64,000 nt of DNA from Capniomyces stellatus (taxonomy: Eukaryota > Kickxellomycota > Harpellomycetes > Harpellales > Legeriomycetaceae). The stretch spans positions 82,955 to 146,954 of the forward strand of contig LUVW01000030.1 in the NCBI GenBank assembly GCA_001661515.1, in the 5' to 3' direction. Under the pieces are notes generated by a model, which had not been told where the DNA came from, ran no database searches, and was given only the letters and a program-made list of their open reading frames with translations. Shown piece after piece: positions 11,733 to 24,100 of this stretch. Positions within the stretch are counted from its first letter, which is position 1; each line of letters opens with the position of its first letter. A program made the position numbers and the translations under genes.

Positions 11733-14700
11733 ATGTCGACAGAAAGAGTGAAGCTGTTTACCGATAGAGGGTTGACAGGAGGAATTATCAAGATTATGCC
11801 CACGGGTATATTCTGGAAAGACCTGACGCGTAAGTGAAATGGCTCAGGAGTTGAGCTAGTTGAATGAACAAGTGAAGTAAACAGCATGTAATAAAATTTA
11901 GCTAAGTTTAATGACACACAATGTATAAATAATTGTAAAATAAATAGCCAATAGTCTGAATATACTGGAAATATCCAAAAGAGCGATATTTGGTGTCACG
12001 CTGTCGGTGAAAAAGAAAAATAACTACAAGTCTATCAAAGAAGCGTCTGAGTTGTGTTCAGGAATTAAAGAGTCTACATACTTTACGGTGTTTACAATAA
12101 CGAGAAACAGCGAGTTTTCGAAAAAGACAGTAAACAACCGGAATATGGTGCAGCCATTGTGTGATATGTGGATCTTTGAGGCGCCTAATGAGCATTTGGC
12201 GTCTAGCTTTGTTGAGGAGATAAACGGGTTGATTCGACCAAAGCATTATGGTAATTTGTATACATACCCTATAGCTTAAAGTGTCTGGTATTAATTCCAC
12301 AGGCCAAAAGTACGCGTTTCACGTTCAGAACAGCTAACAATAGCAACGTGAAATATCGACTTTATTTGGTGATTGGCTCTAATAGGCGAAAACCACCATG
12401 CGCTTGTGATGATTAATTTGACTTCGGGGACTGGGAAGGCGGAGAGTGTATTCAAGACATGCGTAGAACCGGTGTTCAAGCTGAGCAAAATGAAATACAC
12501 TGTAGTTGGTAAGAATAATTAACACTTTTAGATAACTAGCGCAAGTAAAGTGCTCTGTCGTGTGATATGGGTGGCGTATGAGCAGAATGTAATTGCGTGG
12601 TTGAATATGGCGTGTGTAGAGACAAAGTCAAAAGAATTTGGGACAGAATACATGCAAAATGAGGACTTGTCGGGGTTCACGGTATTTGCGTCGGTCAGTG
12701 GTGATGGATTGCTGCACCAGATGGTGGTAGGTGTACAGTTTATATATGTTGGTAAAATTGTTCTTTTGATAAATAACGTACACTATCGAGCTCTGGTCAT
12801 GGTACAGGATCGCGATTTGGAAGTTAAGCCGAGTACACATATTTAATGATTGGTTTTGCTATAGAATGGGGTTTTGAAAAGAAAAGACTTTGTAAAGTAC
12901 AGAAAAACACCGTTTGCGATAATACCAGCAGGTAAGAATGATAGTGGGGAAGAAAGAAAAAAATAGATATCAAGAAATTACTGGAGAAATAGTAAATAGA
13001 AAAAAAATGAATCAAATTTAATCGAATTTATTCGGTAGGTTCGGGAAATGGGTTGGCGTGGTCGGTGGACTGTGGGTGGCCAGAGTTGGCGGCAGTATCG
13101 ATAGCAAAGTACAACATAAGGCCACTTGACTTGATGGCGATATCGAATAACAACAGAGAAACGGTATACTGCTTTTTGTCAGTGACGTGGGGGTACATAG
13201 CAGATACGGATATAGAGTCAGAAAAGTTTAGAGTTTTAGGGAAAATGAGGTTTGATGTGTATGGGGCACTAAGGCTGCTCCGACTAAGGATGTACGGGGG
13301 GAGACTGCATTACCTGCCAGTGGATACCAATAAGGTCAAGGAGGAAGGGATGAAAATAAAGATAAACACCAAGACGAACGGTGACAGGATTGACGATGGA
13401 AATAAGGGCTTTAATCAAGTGGCCCAGGAAGCTGCAAACAGCAGTAGAGTGCCAGTTCTATCGATGAAGAAGCCTAGTGTAGGGTCTGGGTTAAGCGGCA
13501 ACAAACTGTATTCGGGAAGAGTGGGATCAAAGACCTCAGTAGCCAGTTTGCAGAAATTCTGCGCTGTACATGCACCAAGTCCGTTGGGACAAAAGAAAGC
13601 GCTAAACGATGAGAGAGGCGATGAAGAAAAACGGGATGGCAACGAAAATAGCGATGATGATGATGACTCTGTATTGATGATGAATTCAACCAAAAAGACG
13701 AACATGGATGATGGCAATGAAGGGTCAAAACCAAATGGCGTTGCGGGCAAAGGGCCTGAGTCAAGCGTGAGTCCAAATGGTAAGAACAGCAACAATTTTG
13801 GTGATACGAGCTTGGAAAATAGTAGAAGAGCAAATATGGGCGCTTCAACAAGAAAGAACGAGGAACTATCAAGCGCACTATCCAAAATGGTAGAGTTCAA
13901 GCCTCTGGAGGGTATCAACCACCCAGTAGACCCACTAGAGCTGGGACCAGAGTGGAAGACGGTTGAAGGGCCATTTGTATCGGTGAACGCGGTAAACTTG
14001 CCATGGCTAACAAACACGTTTTTAGCAAACGAGTTTGTGTCGTTGTCTGATGGGGCGATTGATTTGATTTGGGCAAAGGAAATATCAAGGTGGAAGTTGA
14101 TGTCGTACATGGTTGATAGTGTGAAGGGAGGGTTTATGAATAAGGATGGGGTATTCCATGAAAAAGTGAGTGCAGTGATACTGGAGCCAAGTGGGTATAG
14201 GGCATACGAGCCCAGCTCGGTGTCAAACCAATCAGCGACAAACAATGATAGTCGCAGCAGAGATGGCGCAAAGAACAGAGGGAAAACAAAGTCTATGAGT
14301 CTGATAGGGCACGGCGGAATTGGGGTCGGCAGCAGCAACAGCGAAAACATCAACAGCCATAGCCATAGCTATGCGGCTGAGGGAGGTTTGGGCGGTGTAG
14401 AACCAAGGAAACCCGTTGGTTTGCGGAACTCGATTGCAGGGCTAAACAGATTATCGAAGTTACTGACAATATCCAAGTCAAAAGTGGTAGAAAGAAGTGC
14501 GCACAAAGAAAGAAGCGTGTCGGGAATAGACGAAAACGACCAGTGTGTCCAGGACGCGGTAGCCAAACACATAGGCCAAGCAACACCAGCGAAGGCAACG
14601 AAGCCAAGTTCAGACAAGGTGTCGAGAAGTGATTCGGGGACGGGACTGTCAGACAAAGGCCCGCTCAAGGGTCATGAAGAGTTAAAGGGGATGTTTTCGC

Positions 14701-15089
14701 TTGATGGCGAACACAGCCAGCTCGGATACCTGAAAATCGAGTTGCTGTCGAAAATGATTTGCGTTATAGCCAGCCCGTGGTTTAAAGACCAGGTCAATGA
14801 CAGGGGAGCGTTGGACAAGGCAAAAAACAAAAACAAAAACAAAGACTCCAAAACTGGAACTGAAGCCGAACGAAACGTGGGACTGGTTAGGAACGCTGAG
14901 GACAGCTATTTAGGCAGGCCTGGATATGATAATAGCTTGGCTAATGGAACTGACTTTGATTCTGAATATGACATTGGTGCGTCCAGCATTCTTGGTGAAA
15001 GTGGTGCTGGCAACTTGTACCACGACAGCCGCGACGCCATGATTAACTCACCAATGTCTAAATCCGCATCCTACGTTAGTTTTTTCTAG
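11733..15089 (+). CDS. Sphingosine / long-chain base kinase (DAGK-type catalytic domain)
   Basis: Sphingosine kinases phosphorylate sphingoid bases with ATP, making signalling lipids and feeding the LCB-phosphate lyase. Six exons are inferred: 11733-11829, 11948-12250, 12386-12508, 12620-12726, 12865-12931 and 13039-15089, giving 915 residues in one frame. Catalytic blocks in order are HALVMINLTSGTGKAESVFK (DAGK start), FASVSGDGLLHQMVNGVLKR near residue 200, TPFAIIPAGSGNGLAWSVDC, the family stretch WGYIADTDIESEKFRVLG, and YGALRLLRLRMYGGRLHYLP. The C-terminal part has VSVNAVNLPWL, SDGAIDLIWAKE and SLDGEHSQ (around 785), the conserved late DGE. Two low-complexity Ser/Asn/Lys-rich insertions, about residues 325-530 and 617-775, and a C-terminal tail make it much longer than yeast Lcb4 (about 620 aa). 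The gene converges on LIG1. LCB4/LCB5/SPHK naming cannot be decided by eye. Confidence 0.9.
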
Positions 15090-15302
15090 CCTTTTTTTCT
15101 TTTCTTTTGCTAATTACACCTTTATCCATTTTTATTTATATAATCATACTTTTTTTTTTTTAGCTATTTCTTACTAATTTAACATGAAATAAACTAATAA
15201 TATTAAACGGGGGTGATAGCAAATATTTGGCAGTTTAAACTAAATCCAAGAGTGGTGGGAGAAATAGGTAAATGAATGTGTAAGCAATATCAAAGCCTGG
15301 AT

Positions 15303-15472
15303 CTAGACGGACTTGACATTAAGGTTCTGTGCCTCGTACATTTCGGCAATTTGATCGCTTGATGTGGATTCCTCGGGAGTTTTATCGGACCTTATTCGAA
15401 CAAAGCGTGGGAATCTCAGAGAAATACCTTTATCTTCGCTAATCTAAATTAAAGGAACAAGGTGGGATAAAG

Positions 15473-15505
<33 letters not shown>

Positions 15506-18500
15506 CAAAAGAGAAAAACGTGAATATATATATATTAAAAGAAGAAAAAAAGGGACTAAACTTACGATTCCAATTGCGGCCTTGTAAACGGGAGAAATGG
15601 ACAAATCAGCAGCCTTGACCTCCCATACTTGACAGGGTTCAAACCAAACATCAGGCTTTGTAGATTCACCAAACGAATAGTAATCTTTAGGTTCGCTAAT
15701 GACACTGCTAGCCAAGCTTGCCTTGAAATTATCCAAGTCAGCCTCACTAAACCCAGTTCCTATTTTGCAAATGCTCTGGTATTCCTCCCTTTCATTATCG
15801 TAGCACCCCAACAAAAACCCGCCATACACACCGGTTCTTTTTCCTCTTCCGAAATAGGCACCCAAAACAACCAGGTCCAAGGAGTCGCCTATTCCGTCGA
15901 GGTAATCCTTCTTGACCTTCAGCCAATTTCTGCTTCTCTTGCTTGGCTCATAGGTAGACTCCTCACCCTCGAGTATCTTGACCATGAGCCCTTCACAGCT
16001 TCCAACAATAGAGTCGTCCAAAAACGTCTGGATTTCGTCAACGCTGCCCAGATCCTTGGACGTTGCAAACCCAAACTTGCCCTCAACTTCTTTAAAGCTC
16101 TGCCTCATCAGCTGTCTCCGCTTCAGCAACGGCATCTGCAGCAAACTTTCGCCGTTCAAGTACAGCATGTCAAAGGCAAACAAACTCACTTGCACAGTGA
16201 TTTCGCTTTCCTTGACATCCTTTCTCTTCCTTGTGCTCAGCACCTGGAATGGCAGTATACATTGCTTCTGCAAATCCCACGCTACAGCCTCTGCATCCAA
16301 TATAAAACTGGTTATCCCCTCCGTTGTAAACTCGTGGCTCTTCCCAATCACATCAAAGTACTTTTCGGTTGTGTTCTCTGAATTCCTGCTAAACGAAATC
16401 ACCTTTTTATCCTCAGTCATGTGTATTTGGATCCTCTCACCGTCATACTTGTACTCGCAAGTAAACTTCATTCCCTCAAATCTATCCAACACCTCTGTAA
16501 TCGACTTTGTTGGGTGCGCTAACATTGGCTTTACCGGAATTCCCGGTACCAACTTGCACACCTTTGAAAGCTCATCTATCCCGTGCTCCAGAATAGCTCC
16601 GATTATCACCTTGTAGTCTGGAAGCTGCATATATACCGACTTTATCTTTTCAATCGTATTTGCCATCTCTGAAGCTGTTGGCTCTCTGTTCTTCTTGCCT
16701 GCTGTATCAATCGCTACTGCTTGCGCCAACGCCGTTATCACTGTTTTTTCCGCAAGCCCAATTCTCAACTTTCCCTCCAACGACCTCACTATATACCTTG
16801 CCTCCAAGTTTTTGCAACTTACTATTAACGACGATATCTTGTCTATCTTTTTTTGAACCGACTATTTCCCAATACACATCTTTAGTTTAATAACCAATAA
16901 TAAACTATTACGACTATACACCTACTTTATTAACTTAATACTACTTTACTAACTTAATACTTTATTCTTACCGATGATCCCGAAGATGTTGAAATCTCGT
17001 AAAACGTATCAAACACCTTGTTAATTGTCAGGCTGGGCATTGGAAACAAAGTCTTTTGGTTGCTCCGGAAACTTTGTGCCACTGTCCCCAAATCCCCTAT
17101 TTTACTCGATTCGCTCTTAACCTTTGACAACTGCCTCCCTGTTGCTCCTGCAATTGCCTTCATCAATATCGACTCTCCTATACCTAACTCCAACCCCTCA
17201 TACTCGGGCGCTATTTGGTTCACGCACAGGTATACGCATTTAGTAAGCACCTCTGGTCCAAACCCAATCATCCTTGTAAAGTACTGTGTCATTATCTCCG
17301 TTATCTCCAGCCTATTTATTTTTCCATATTTCCACCATAAATTAATTTCTCCAACTCAAAATAACTATAAATGCCCACTTTCAACCCTTGTAATGTTCAA
17401 GCACTTTTCTCTCTTTCTCACCCCCCCCCTTTTTATTGTGGGTATATATATATATATATATATATACTCGCGATTTACAAAGCCAACTTCCACTATATAG
17501 AAAACATTTACCTTTTTGTCGTAGCCTCGATCTTCTCAAATATTTTACACATGTCCATATACAGCAAGCTAATAATATTGTGTAATTATTATGTTATACT
17601 GCTCTAATACAATCAAATTCCTTAAATTCTCCTTCATTCTACTCACCTCGATTCCTCCTTTTCCTCTGGCTCTTTGGTTACGCTAACTTCAAGCTTGCTA
17701 TTCTCATAATTATATAGTTACAAATGTTATAATAAGCCATATCTCTCCTTTTTTTTTTTTTTTTTTTTTTNNNNNNNNNNNNTTTTTTTTTTTTTTTTTT
17801 TTACCCATTTCACCCTCTCTTCATTCACTTTTCTTTTTTCCTTCTTTCATTTCCGAATCGATACTGCTTACTATGACTACAATTTAACTCTACATCATCA
17901 AACTCAAACTTGTATTTTTTTTTTTTTACCTTTTCTTGTTCGTCTTGCCGCCTTTCCCTTTTACCAAAGCTTTTTTTGGTGCCACTAATTTTATTTCAAT
18001 CAAGTTGAATTATGCCTTACTAAACAAGTACCCGGCTTATATACATGAATACCCATCGATAGCACGCCTAAAAATATTAAAACACCATTTCCGCTTACCA
18101 CCCACTGCATTCAATCCACCGCTCACTTTTTCTACACTATCACCCTCTCCCTCACTTTCACTAGACACGACTCGTTTGCTGCCTTGTTTTTTGGCTTTTT
18201 CTTTATCTTTATTTTTCTCCTTCGCCTCCTCCCCTACCTGCTCTTTTTCGCCCTCTATCTTCAATTTGTCCTCTACATTCTCGTTTTTCTTTTTTAAGCT
18301 CGAGCTAAACATACTAAATGAGTTTCCTCCATTTTCGGTTTTAATTTCTTTAAACTTCTCAACAATCTTCTCCTCCTCAATGACCAATTCATCCCTTATT
18401 GGGATCTCTGCTACCACTGTCTCTGCTTTGTTCGTTTTTTCTTCCTCCACAACACTTTTAGGCGCTTCTTGTTTTGCTTTAGTCTTTGGATTTGCAAAAA

Positions 18501-18692
18501 AGTATCTGTTTTTCAAAGGGGGTGAAGTAGTATTAAATTACAAGATTTATATTATTTTGTACCTTAGTGCCTCATTCCTCAAAACCAAAGTTTTCTTTTA
18601 ATAATCATCCGCGTTTTGCAAAATATACAAGCAGAAAAAAGTCAATACGAATAATAATAACTTGCTTACGCTAAACTCTGCTGTTTTGTCAT
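15303..18692 (-). CDS. LIG1/CDC9: ATP-dependent DNA ligase I (replicative)
   Basis: DNA ligase I seals Okazaki fragments using ATP. Eight exons are inferred: 18692-18670, 18505-18099, 17984-17930, 17697-17647, 17568-17512, 17311-16972, 16861-15566 and 15443-15303. They total 790 codons with matching phases. The N-terminus is a PCNA-binding PIP box, QQSLAYFF, followed by a disordered Lys/Glu-rich region. The DNA-binding domain has [36 protein letters not shown] and [20 protein letters not shown]. The nucleotidyltransferase motif is [13 protein letters not shown], with the AMP-accepting Lys near residue 449. Later motifs include [28 protein letters not shown], and the C-terminal [22 protein letters not shown]. 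Yeast Cdc9 has 755 aa, so 789 aa fits. An assembly gap lies in intron 3 only. Confidence 0.93.
15478..15505. repeat. Poly-A homopolymer in the last LIG1 intron
   Basis: A run of more than 25 A lies in the intron between the last two ligase exons; on the coding strand it is a poly-T tract ahead of the acceptor. Its length may be unreliable in assembly. Confidence 0.8.
17443..17466. repeat. (TA)12 microsatellite
   Basis: Twelve TA dinucleotides lie in the LIG1 intron between exons 17568-17512 and 17311-16972. It may be variable in length between strains. Confidence 0.85.
17751..17802. other. Poly-T tract containing a 12-base assembly gap (17771-17782)
   Basis: The sequence shows T on both sides of twelve N, so the assembler broke or was estimated at a homopolymer. 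The position falls inside LIG1 intron 3 (17698-17929). Coding phases on both sides still match, so no exon need be missing. Confidence 0.95.
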
Positions 18693-20005
18693 ATTTCTAT
18701 TGATATTATGTTTGTTTATGAATCTCTGTCAGTAAAAAAATGTAACGCGATTGTGTTCCCTGCGATTAGTATTTTTTTTTCCCAACTTTATATTAATGCG
18801 TACCTTTCTGTCTCTGATTTTACTTTATGTGGACCGTCGTTTGTTGTAATCCTACTATCAATACTTTTGTTTTTATTGATTTTGGCTCCTTGCGAAATAC
18901 TCTTCTTTTGGTTTATACTTCTAAATTTGCTAATAGCGGCGTCTATTTTTTTCATTTAAAAGTGTGCTAGTTAAATTTCAATTCTACAGACTCTATTCTG
19001 GCCAACACTATAACTGTGACTAAGCGATATGGGTATCATTTTTGTAACTACTCTTACATCCTGTGTCTATTGTTGTTGGTAATTTATTTAGCAACGCTCC
19101 CAAAATCTTACTCGAACTTTTTATAAAAATCCTTCGACAGAACATCCAATTCTAACTACTTGATTCTCACTTATTTTTTTTGTTTTTTTGACTGTGTTTG
19201 ATCTGAACGCTATCTACAATCCCAAATTCACAATACTGCTGTTCTCTTTGAATAACATCGCAGTAAAACAAGATTTGTACTTTACAACGCACCTTGATCT
19301 GCCTTCAATTATTCTGCAATCGATTTTTTTTTTCAGTTTAATATTTCAACCTTTTTTTATTAAAGCAAATTACATTTCAAACCTGTACCGTTTGATTTAG
19401 ATCACATTGTATAAACAATCATTTTCACTTTATTTATGTTTACAATTTGCATTTTTAGCCAATTGCATCGCCTATGTCTGTTTTTTTTTTCAACAGCCCG
19501 TTTCCTTTTGTCATTCAGTGCTTTACAACCTCGCATATGGATACCTTGTATATTTGTACCCTGATCCTATGTTCGGCTTACAAGCTTTCAACTGACAACG
19601 AGATCAATTATACGTTATATCTAGCTCGCGCCCGCAGTACGTATCAGCATCACAAATGCTCCATGTATCAACCAATTTTTTATTTTTAACTCTCGAGTCA
19701 TTTGACTTATTACAAGCATGAAATCCTATAAAGATAGTAAGTGTACAGCTTTCCGTCTTTTGTGACTATCGAGGTCATAACTTGTTTGCCCCCGTTTTTA
19801 AACAAACATCACAAAGATAATGTGGTGATCAGCCAACCTGGATTTCAACTTAACAGCTCCCAGCTTGGTTTCGTGCTTATTTTTGTCTTCAACTTCGCAA
19901 AACAACTTTATTTTATTTTTTAACTCTCCCATCTCCGTTGTGTGATTTAGATGTTGTTTGAATTTTTTTTTTTCCTTATTGCCTTGTTATTTTTCTAAAT
20001 TAGTA

Positions 20006-20063
20006 AATATTGTATGTTTTGTTGTGTTGATTCTGTCATCAATAACCCTCATAAATAAATAAG
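20006..20063 (+). mobile_element. 3' tail of LINE-like element (fragment)
   Basis: The stretch from AATATTGTATG through GTTGTGTTGATTCTG to CATAAATAAATAAG aligns by eye with the 3' end of the LINE remnant at 57.2 kb. It differs within the AATAAACCACATAAATAAA signature (here AATAACCCTCATAAATAAA). No coding part is present, so it is a heavily 5'-truncated copy. Confidence 0.6.
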
Positions 20064-21128
20064 TACATGCTCTGTCGACTAAGAATAGCCGTAGACTAAC
20101 CTGAATTTTCTTTACTGTAATTGTCTAAATCGTAACACAAGTTGAATAGACACCAAAAACACAAGCACAGGGTGACATTGACACAACAAAAGATATTAGG
20201 CGTACATTTTTAGCGTACATTTGAAAAAATCAACAGGCTTTGATGTTGTGATTGCCATCAAGTTAATTATGGCAATTACAGCCTATTGACGATATCTGAA
20301 CATAAATTTCTATAGATAAAAGTGACACAACTAAATGCAGTTAATATATTTACAGTCTAGAACGGAACACTATAAGTGAAAAGTTGTTGTCAACACTGAC
20401 AATTACTTCTTTAAACATACTCGATAAGCAATAAAACCAACGTATATATTGAATAGCTGTATAAAGACGGCTGTAATTAAGCCCGCTAATCGGCGGAGTT
20501 CTAAAACTTTTACAAGAAAATTATCTGAAAATGACAATCGTCGGTCACATGGTTACATGAAAGCCCATTTACCTTTGTATCCCCCGGCTTTTTTACTACA
20601 ATCTATTTTTAATATTTCTATAATCAGACGTGCTTGGCACCATTTAAAACCGGCTGTACTCAATCATGACTTTGCTATCAAGTTAAGGTGTATTTAGCAG
20701 TCATATGATCATTAAACTTGATGGACCATACTATCATGTATATATGCCAGCACTAAATGATACGACACCGCCTTAATAATAATAACAAAGATATGGCTTT
20801 AAAACACGATAACATAAGTACTCTTCAGTCCTGCTGTTCTAGTAATTACCCAGAAGTGGTTCGATTATTGCCCCACCAGCACAAACCACCGCTGTGTGTG
20901 TGTGTTGATGTATACTGCAAATATATCTTTATAGTTGAAACAGACAAGTAAGATGCAACCTTGGACTCGTAGTCGACAATAACTAAACAAAATTAAAGTG
21001 GACTCCTCAAATGATGGTGCAGCAAACCGAAACACACCCGTTTATTTAGATATTGTATGCCTATCCAAGCATATTGCTTTTTTGTATTATTATAGACAGC
21101 AAACATATCACAGCATCATCGAGATTGT

Positions 21129-21184
21129 TTTTGTCTTTTGTCTTTTGTCTTTTGTCTTTTGTCTTTTGTCTTTTGTCTTTTGTC
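21129..21184. repeat. Tandem repeat, 8 copies of TTTTGTC
   Basis: Eight perfect 7-bp units in a row (56 bp). The repeat makes a Phe/Cys/Leu-rich frame of no likely meaning. There is no nearby gene. Confidence 0.95.
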
Positions 21185-24100
21185 ACTTTTTGAAACTGCG
21201 TTTGCTTTTTAGATTATGCTGCCACAAACTACCATAATTTTACTAGCTCTTTTAAAGCACTCGGCTCAAGTTTGCCTTGTGATTTGGTTTGCAAACTTTA
21301 GTTATACTTGCAAAAGTGTATATTCAGGTATTGGTTAAAGAGATAAATAAAGCATATAGCTAAGCTATACTTCCTATGCTGTTCACTGTAAACACCAAAG
21401 CTAGATAATTTTGGCATTTCAAGTTCGCTAATTAAAATTACACCCATTGATTTATACAAAACGATTATCAACGTGTTTAAATTAATTAATATATCGATTG
21501 CCGTAGGTTTCTGTAATTGCCTGAATTAACACTTCCTAAATTAGTATGCAATGACGAACAAGTCAATTTACGAATCTATTCAAACATTAGCCTGCCTTTC
21601 AACGATGTTGATGCCATTTAAAAGAGTTGCAAGCATTTTTTAGCAACTCGCTGTTCAAAGATGATGAACAGCGAAAGGATCAAACCGCCCGAACAGGTTG
21701 ACAGTTGAAATTATAATCGTCTAGATCAATTCACTCAACATTTGCCTATTTTGTAATTAACCAGCGATACCGAGTAAAAAGATATTTTATTTTTATTTCG
21801 GAGAAAGCTATTTTATCTAACGAAGTCTATGCAATAATGTACTGGACTCGGTTTCTTAAAAAAAGCAATTCTGGTAGTAACTTGTTTCTCTAGCTTTGTG
21901 CTCGAGTATTACTGCGATTCATATATGCTTGTATCACTCTGCATCAAGCATATTGTATCATTCTATTTAACTGCGTTACAATTACTCCTAGACGTGATGG
22001 GATAAAAATTATTGAAATTGATTCCAAAGGTGTGTGCAATAGTAGACCTTGCTAAGCAGGTGATACTGGTTGTTCAGTTTAGCTTCAAACTTGGTTATTT
22101 TTTTATTGTAAATTTATATATACCGTCAATAATACTATAACAAAGGTACTAGCATGTAGTGACACCGGTGAGAACAATGTAACAGTAGCTAGTATTACAC
22201 TGTATGTATTTCATTTATTTAATTGTTTATTATAGATAATGGGTTGAAAGATTACTATTGTGGTTCGAGTGCGAGTCATTGCTGAGAAGTTATCCATGAT
22301 TTTTGACATCGAATACGCTGATTGTGAATTATTGATTATGTTCGGTGTGCTTTTGATATTCAACATCTTTTTGTTAAGACGAGGGGTGTTATTAATAATA
22401 ATAAAGTTGACTGACATTGTACAACCGTAGCACCGACACTTTTTTTCATCATTGTTGAGTGTATCTCTTTGGTATTTACACTTGTTAGCACTAAAAGGGG
22501 GGGGGGGAATTGATTATTTTTGAAAGAAATGAAAGAAATGTATTTTTAGTACATTAAAAAATGAATAGCTGTGAAAAAAAGAGCAGCTTTGTGAAAAATA
22601 AATAAAGCAACGGAAATGACGAGCGCAGCTCAAAATATCCTTCCAAACTCACCCTCTAACTTGAGTTTGCAGTGCATAACTGAAATAAAAGTGCCAACTA
22701 AATACGAGTAAACCAAAATACGATATACCAACTAAATTCGAGAATAATCAACCAATTGGTGGACAGATAAATGATCGGGTTGCTGCTGTTTGTGACTATG
22801 TTGGCATTTATGATGTTTGGTTGGCCAGTCATATTGTCTTGGTTTAAAATAACGATGCAACTCAAAAATGATAGTCTTAGTCTATAAACCCAGCATCTTG
22901 ACGTATTTCTCACTTTGATTTTGTATATGTATATATTTATATATCATGGCATCATTCTAGCCTGAAATAGAATAAAACAAGCTCTATTGTATTTAAATTA
23001 TGGTTGATAATCGTTTTGCCCGATTCTCTTTAGTAAGAGGTATCTTAACTTAATCAATTCAGCTTTACCTCTGCAAATTTGGCAATATTCTTCTGTTTTA
23101 GGAATGACTCAGCATTAAACAGATACATTGCATTTGTTATCTTTCTGTGTCTTGCTTTTATGTAATATTTATTGCAATTAGACCATTTATAAGTGGTTGA
23201 TTTACATATTGTAACCCAAAGTCTTTTAAAATTGCCTAACATATCCAACTTTAGGCAAAACATACAATATTAGGGAATAGCGCTCTTCATGATTTCAACC
23301 AAGCGTATGGCAAAGTGTTTTGGACATAGTCACTTTTACTAATTTTTGTCTTCCAAAAGTTTGCATTGGTTTTATTACTTTTGGTTAACTTGAGTTTTTT
23401 TTAAAAAAAAAGCAAAGCCAGAGAATCAGTAATAATAACAGTATTTCTTGATCATTGTCAAGTTTTCTTGCAATTAAGGTAAAAAGATAACTTGATGGTT
23501 TAAACTGATAAAGAAACCTCAATAAAACACAACATATAAACTAGACTGTAAAATTGATTGTAAAATAGATTGTAAAAAACGTAGCAAATATAAACAAACT
23601 TACTTGCCCTCAAATGAACAAAATTGGTGGTCCAAGCTAAAGCTACGCCCCGACACCTTGACTCAGCAAACATTATTCTATTTTTATATATTTTTTTGAA
23701 TAAATAACTGGATTCTAAATCATCACAATAAACAGCATCAATTTCTTAATTTCGACAATAAAAGCTAATCTCGAGCTAGTATAAAAGCCATAGTTGATTG
23801 ACTAGGTGCCCTGAGGCTCTTTGTCCTTTGCATCACCGCCTAATTGTTTTTTGCCATTATTACTGAAATCGCGTATTGCTATACATTGCTACTCATCCTC
23901 TATTATTATTATAGTATATTTACATGACTAAATGTGCCAAATATTTTATTTAATAGTAATAGCGTTTTCCAAACAGCATTCATGATCACTTTATAGTTTA
24001 TGAAAACTAGTGCTTAGTGATCTAGCTGTAAACGCAAAGAGTGTACTATCTACGGCATTAGCAAAGCGTTGTTCGCTTTTGGCCTCCGGCAACAAGTTGA

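Noticed and set aside
12300..12385. Possible extra sphingosine kinase exon starting after CCACAG at 12302
   Set aside because: Every frame meets a stop or a phase clash. Joining 12250 directly to 12386 gives RPKHYGENHHALVMIN, which matches the family.
13415..14353. 312-codon open frame on the minus strand
   Set aside because: It is antisense to the sphingosine kinase last exon, whose frame carries conserved catalytic motifs. The antisense frame is a compositional by-product.
15629..16616. Long plus-strand frames (250 and 212 codons)
   Set aside because: They are antisense to the DNA ligase I catalytic exon and have no recognisable domain.
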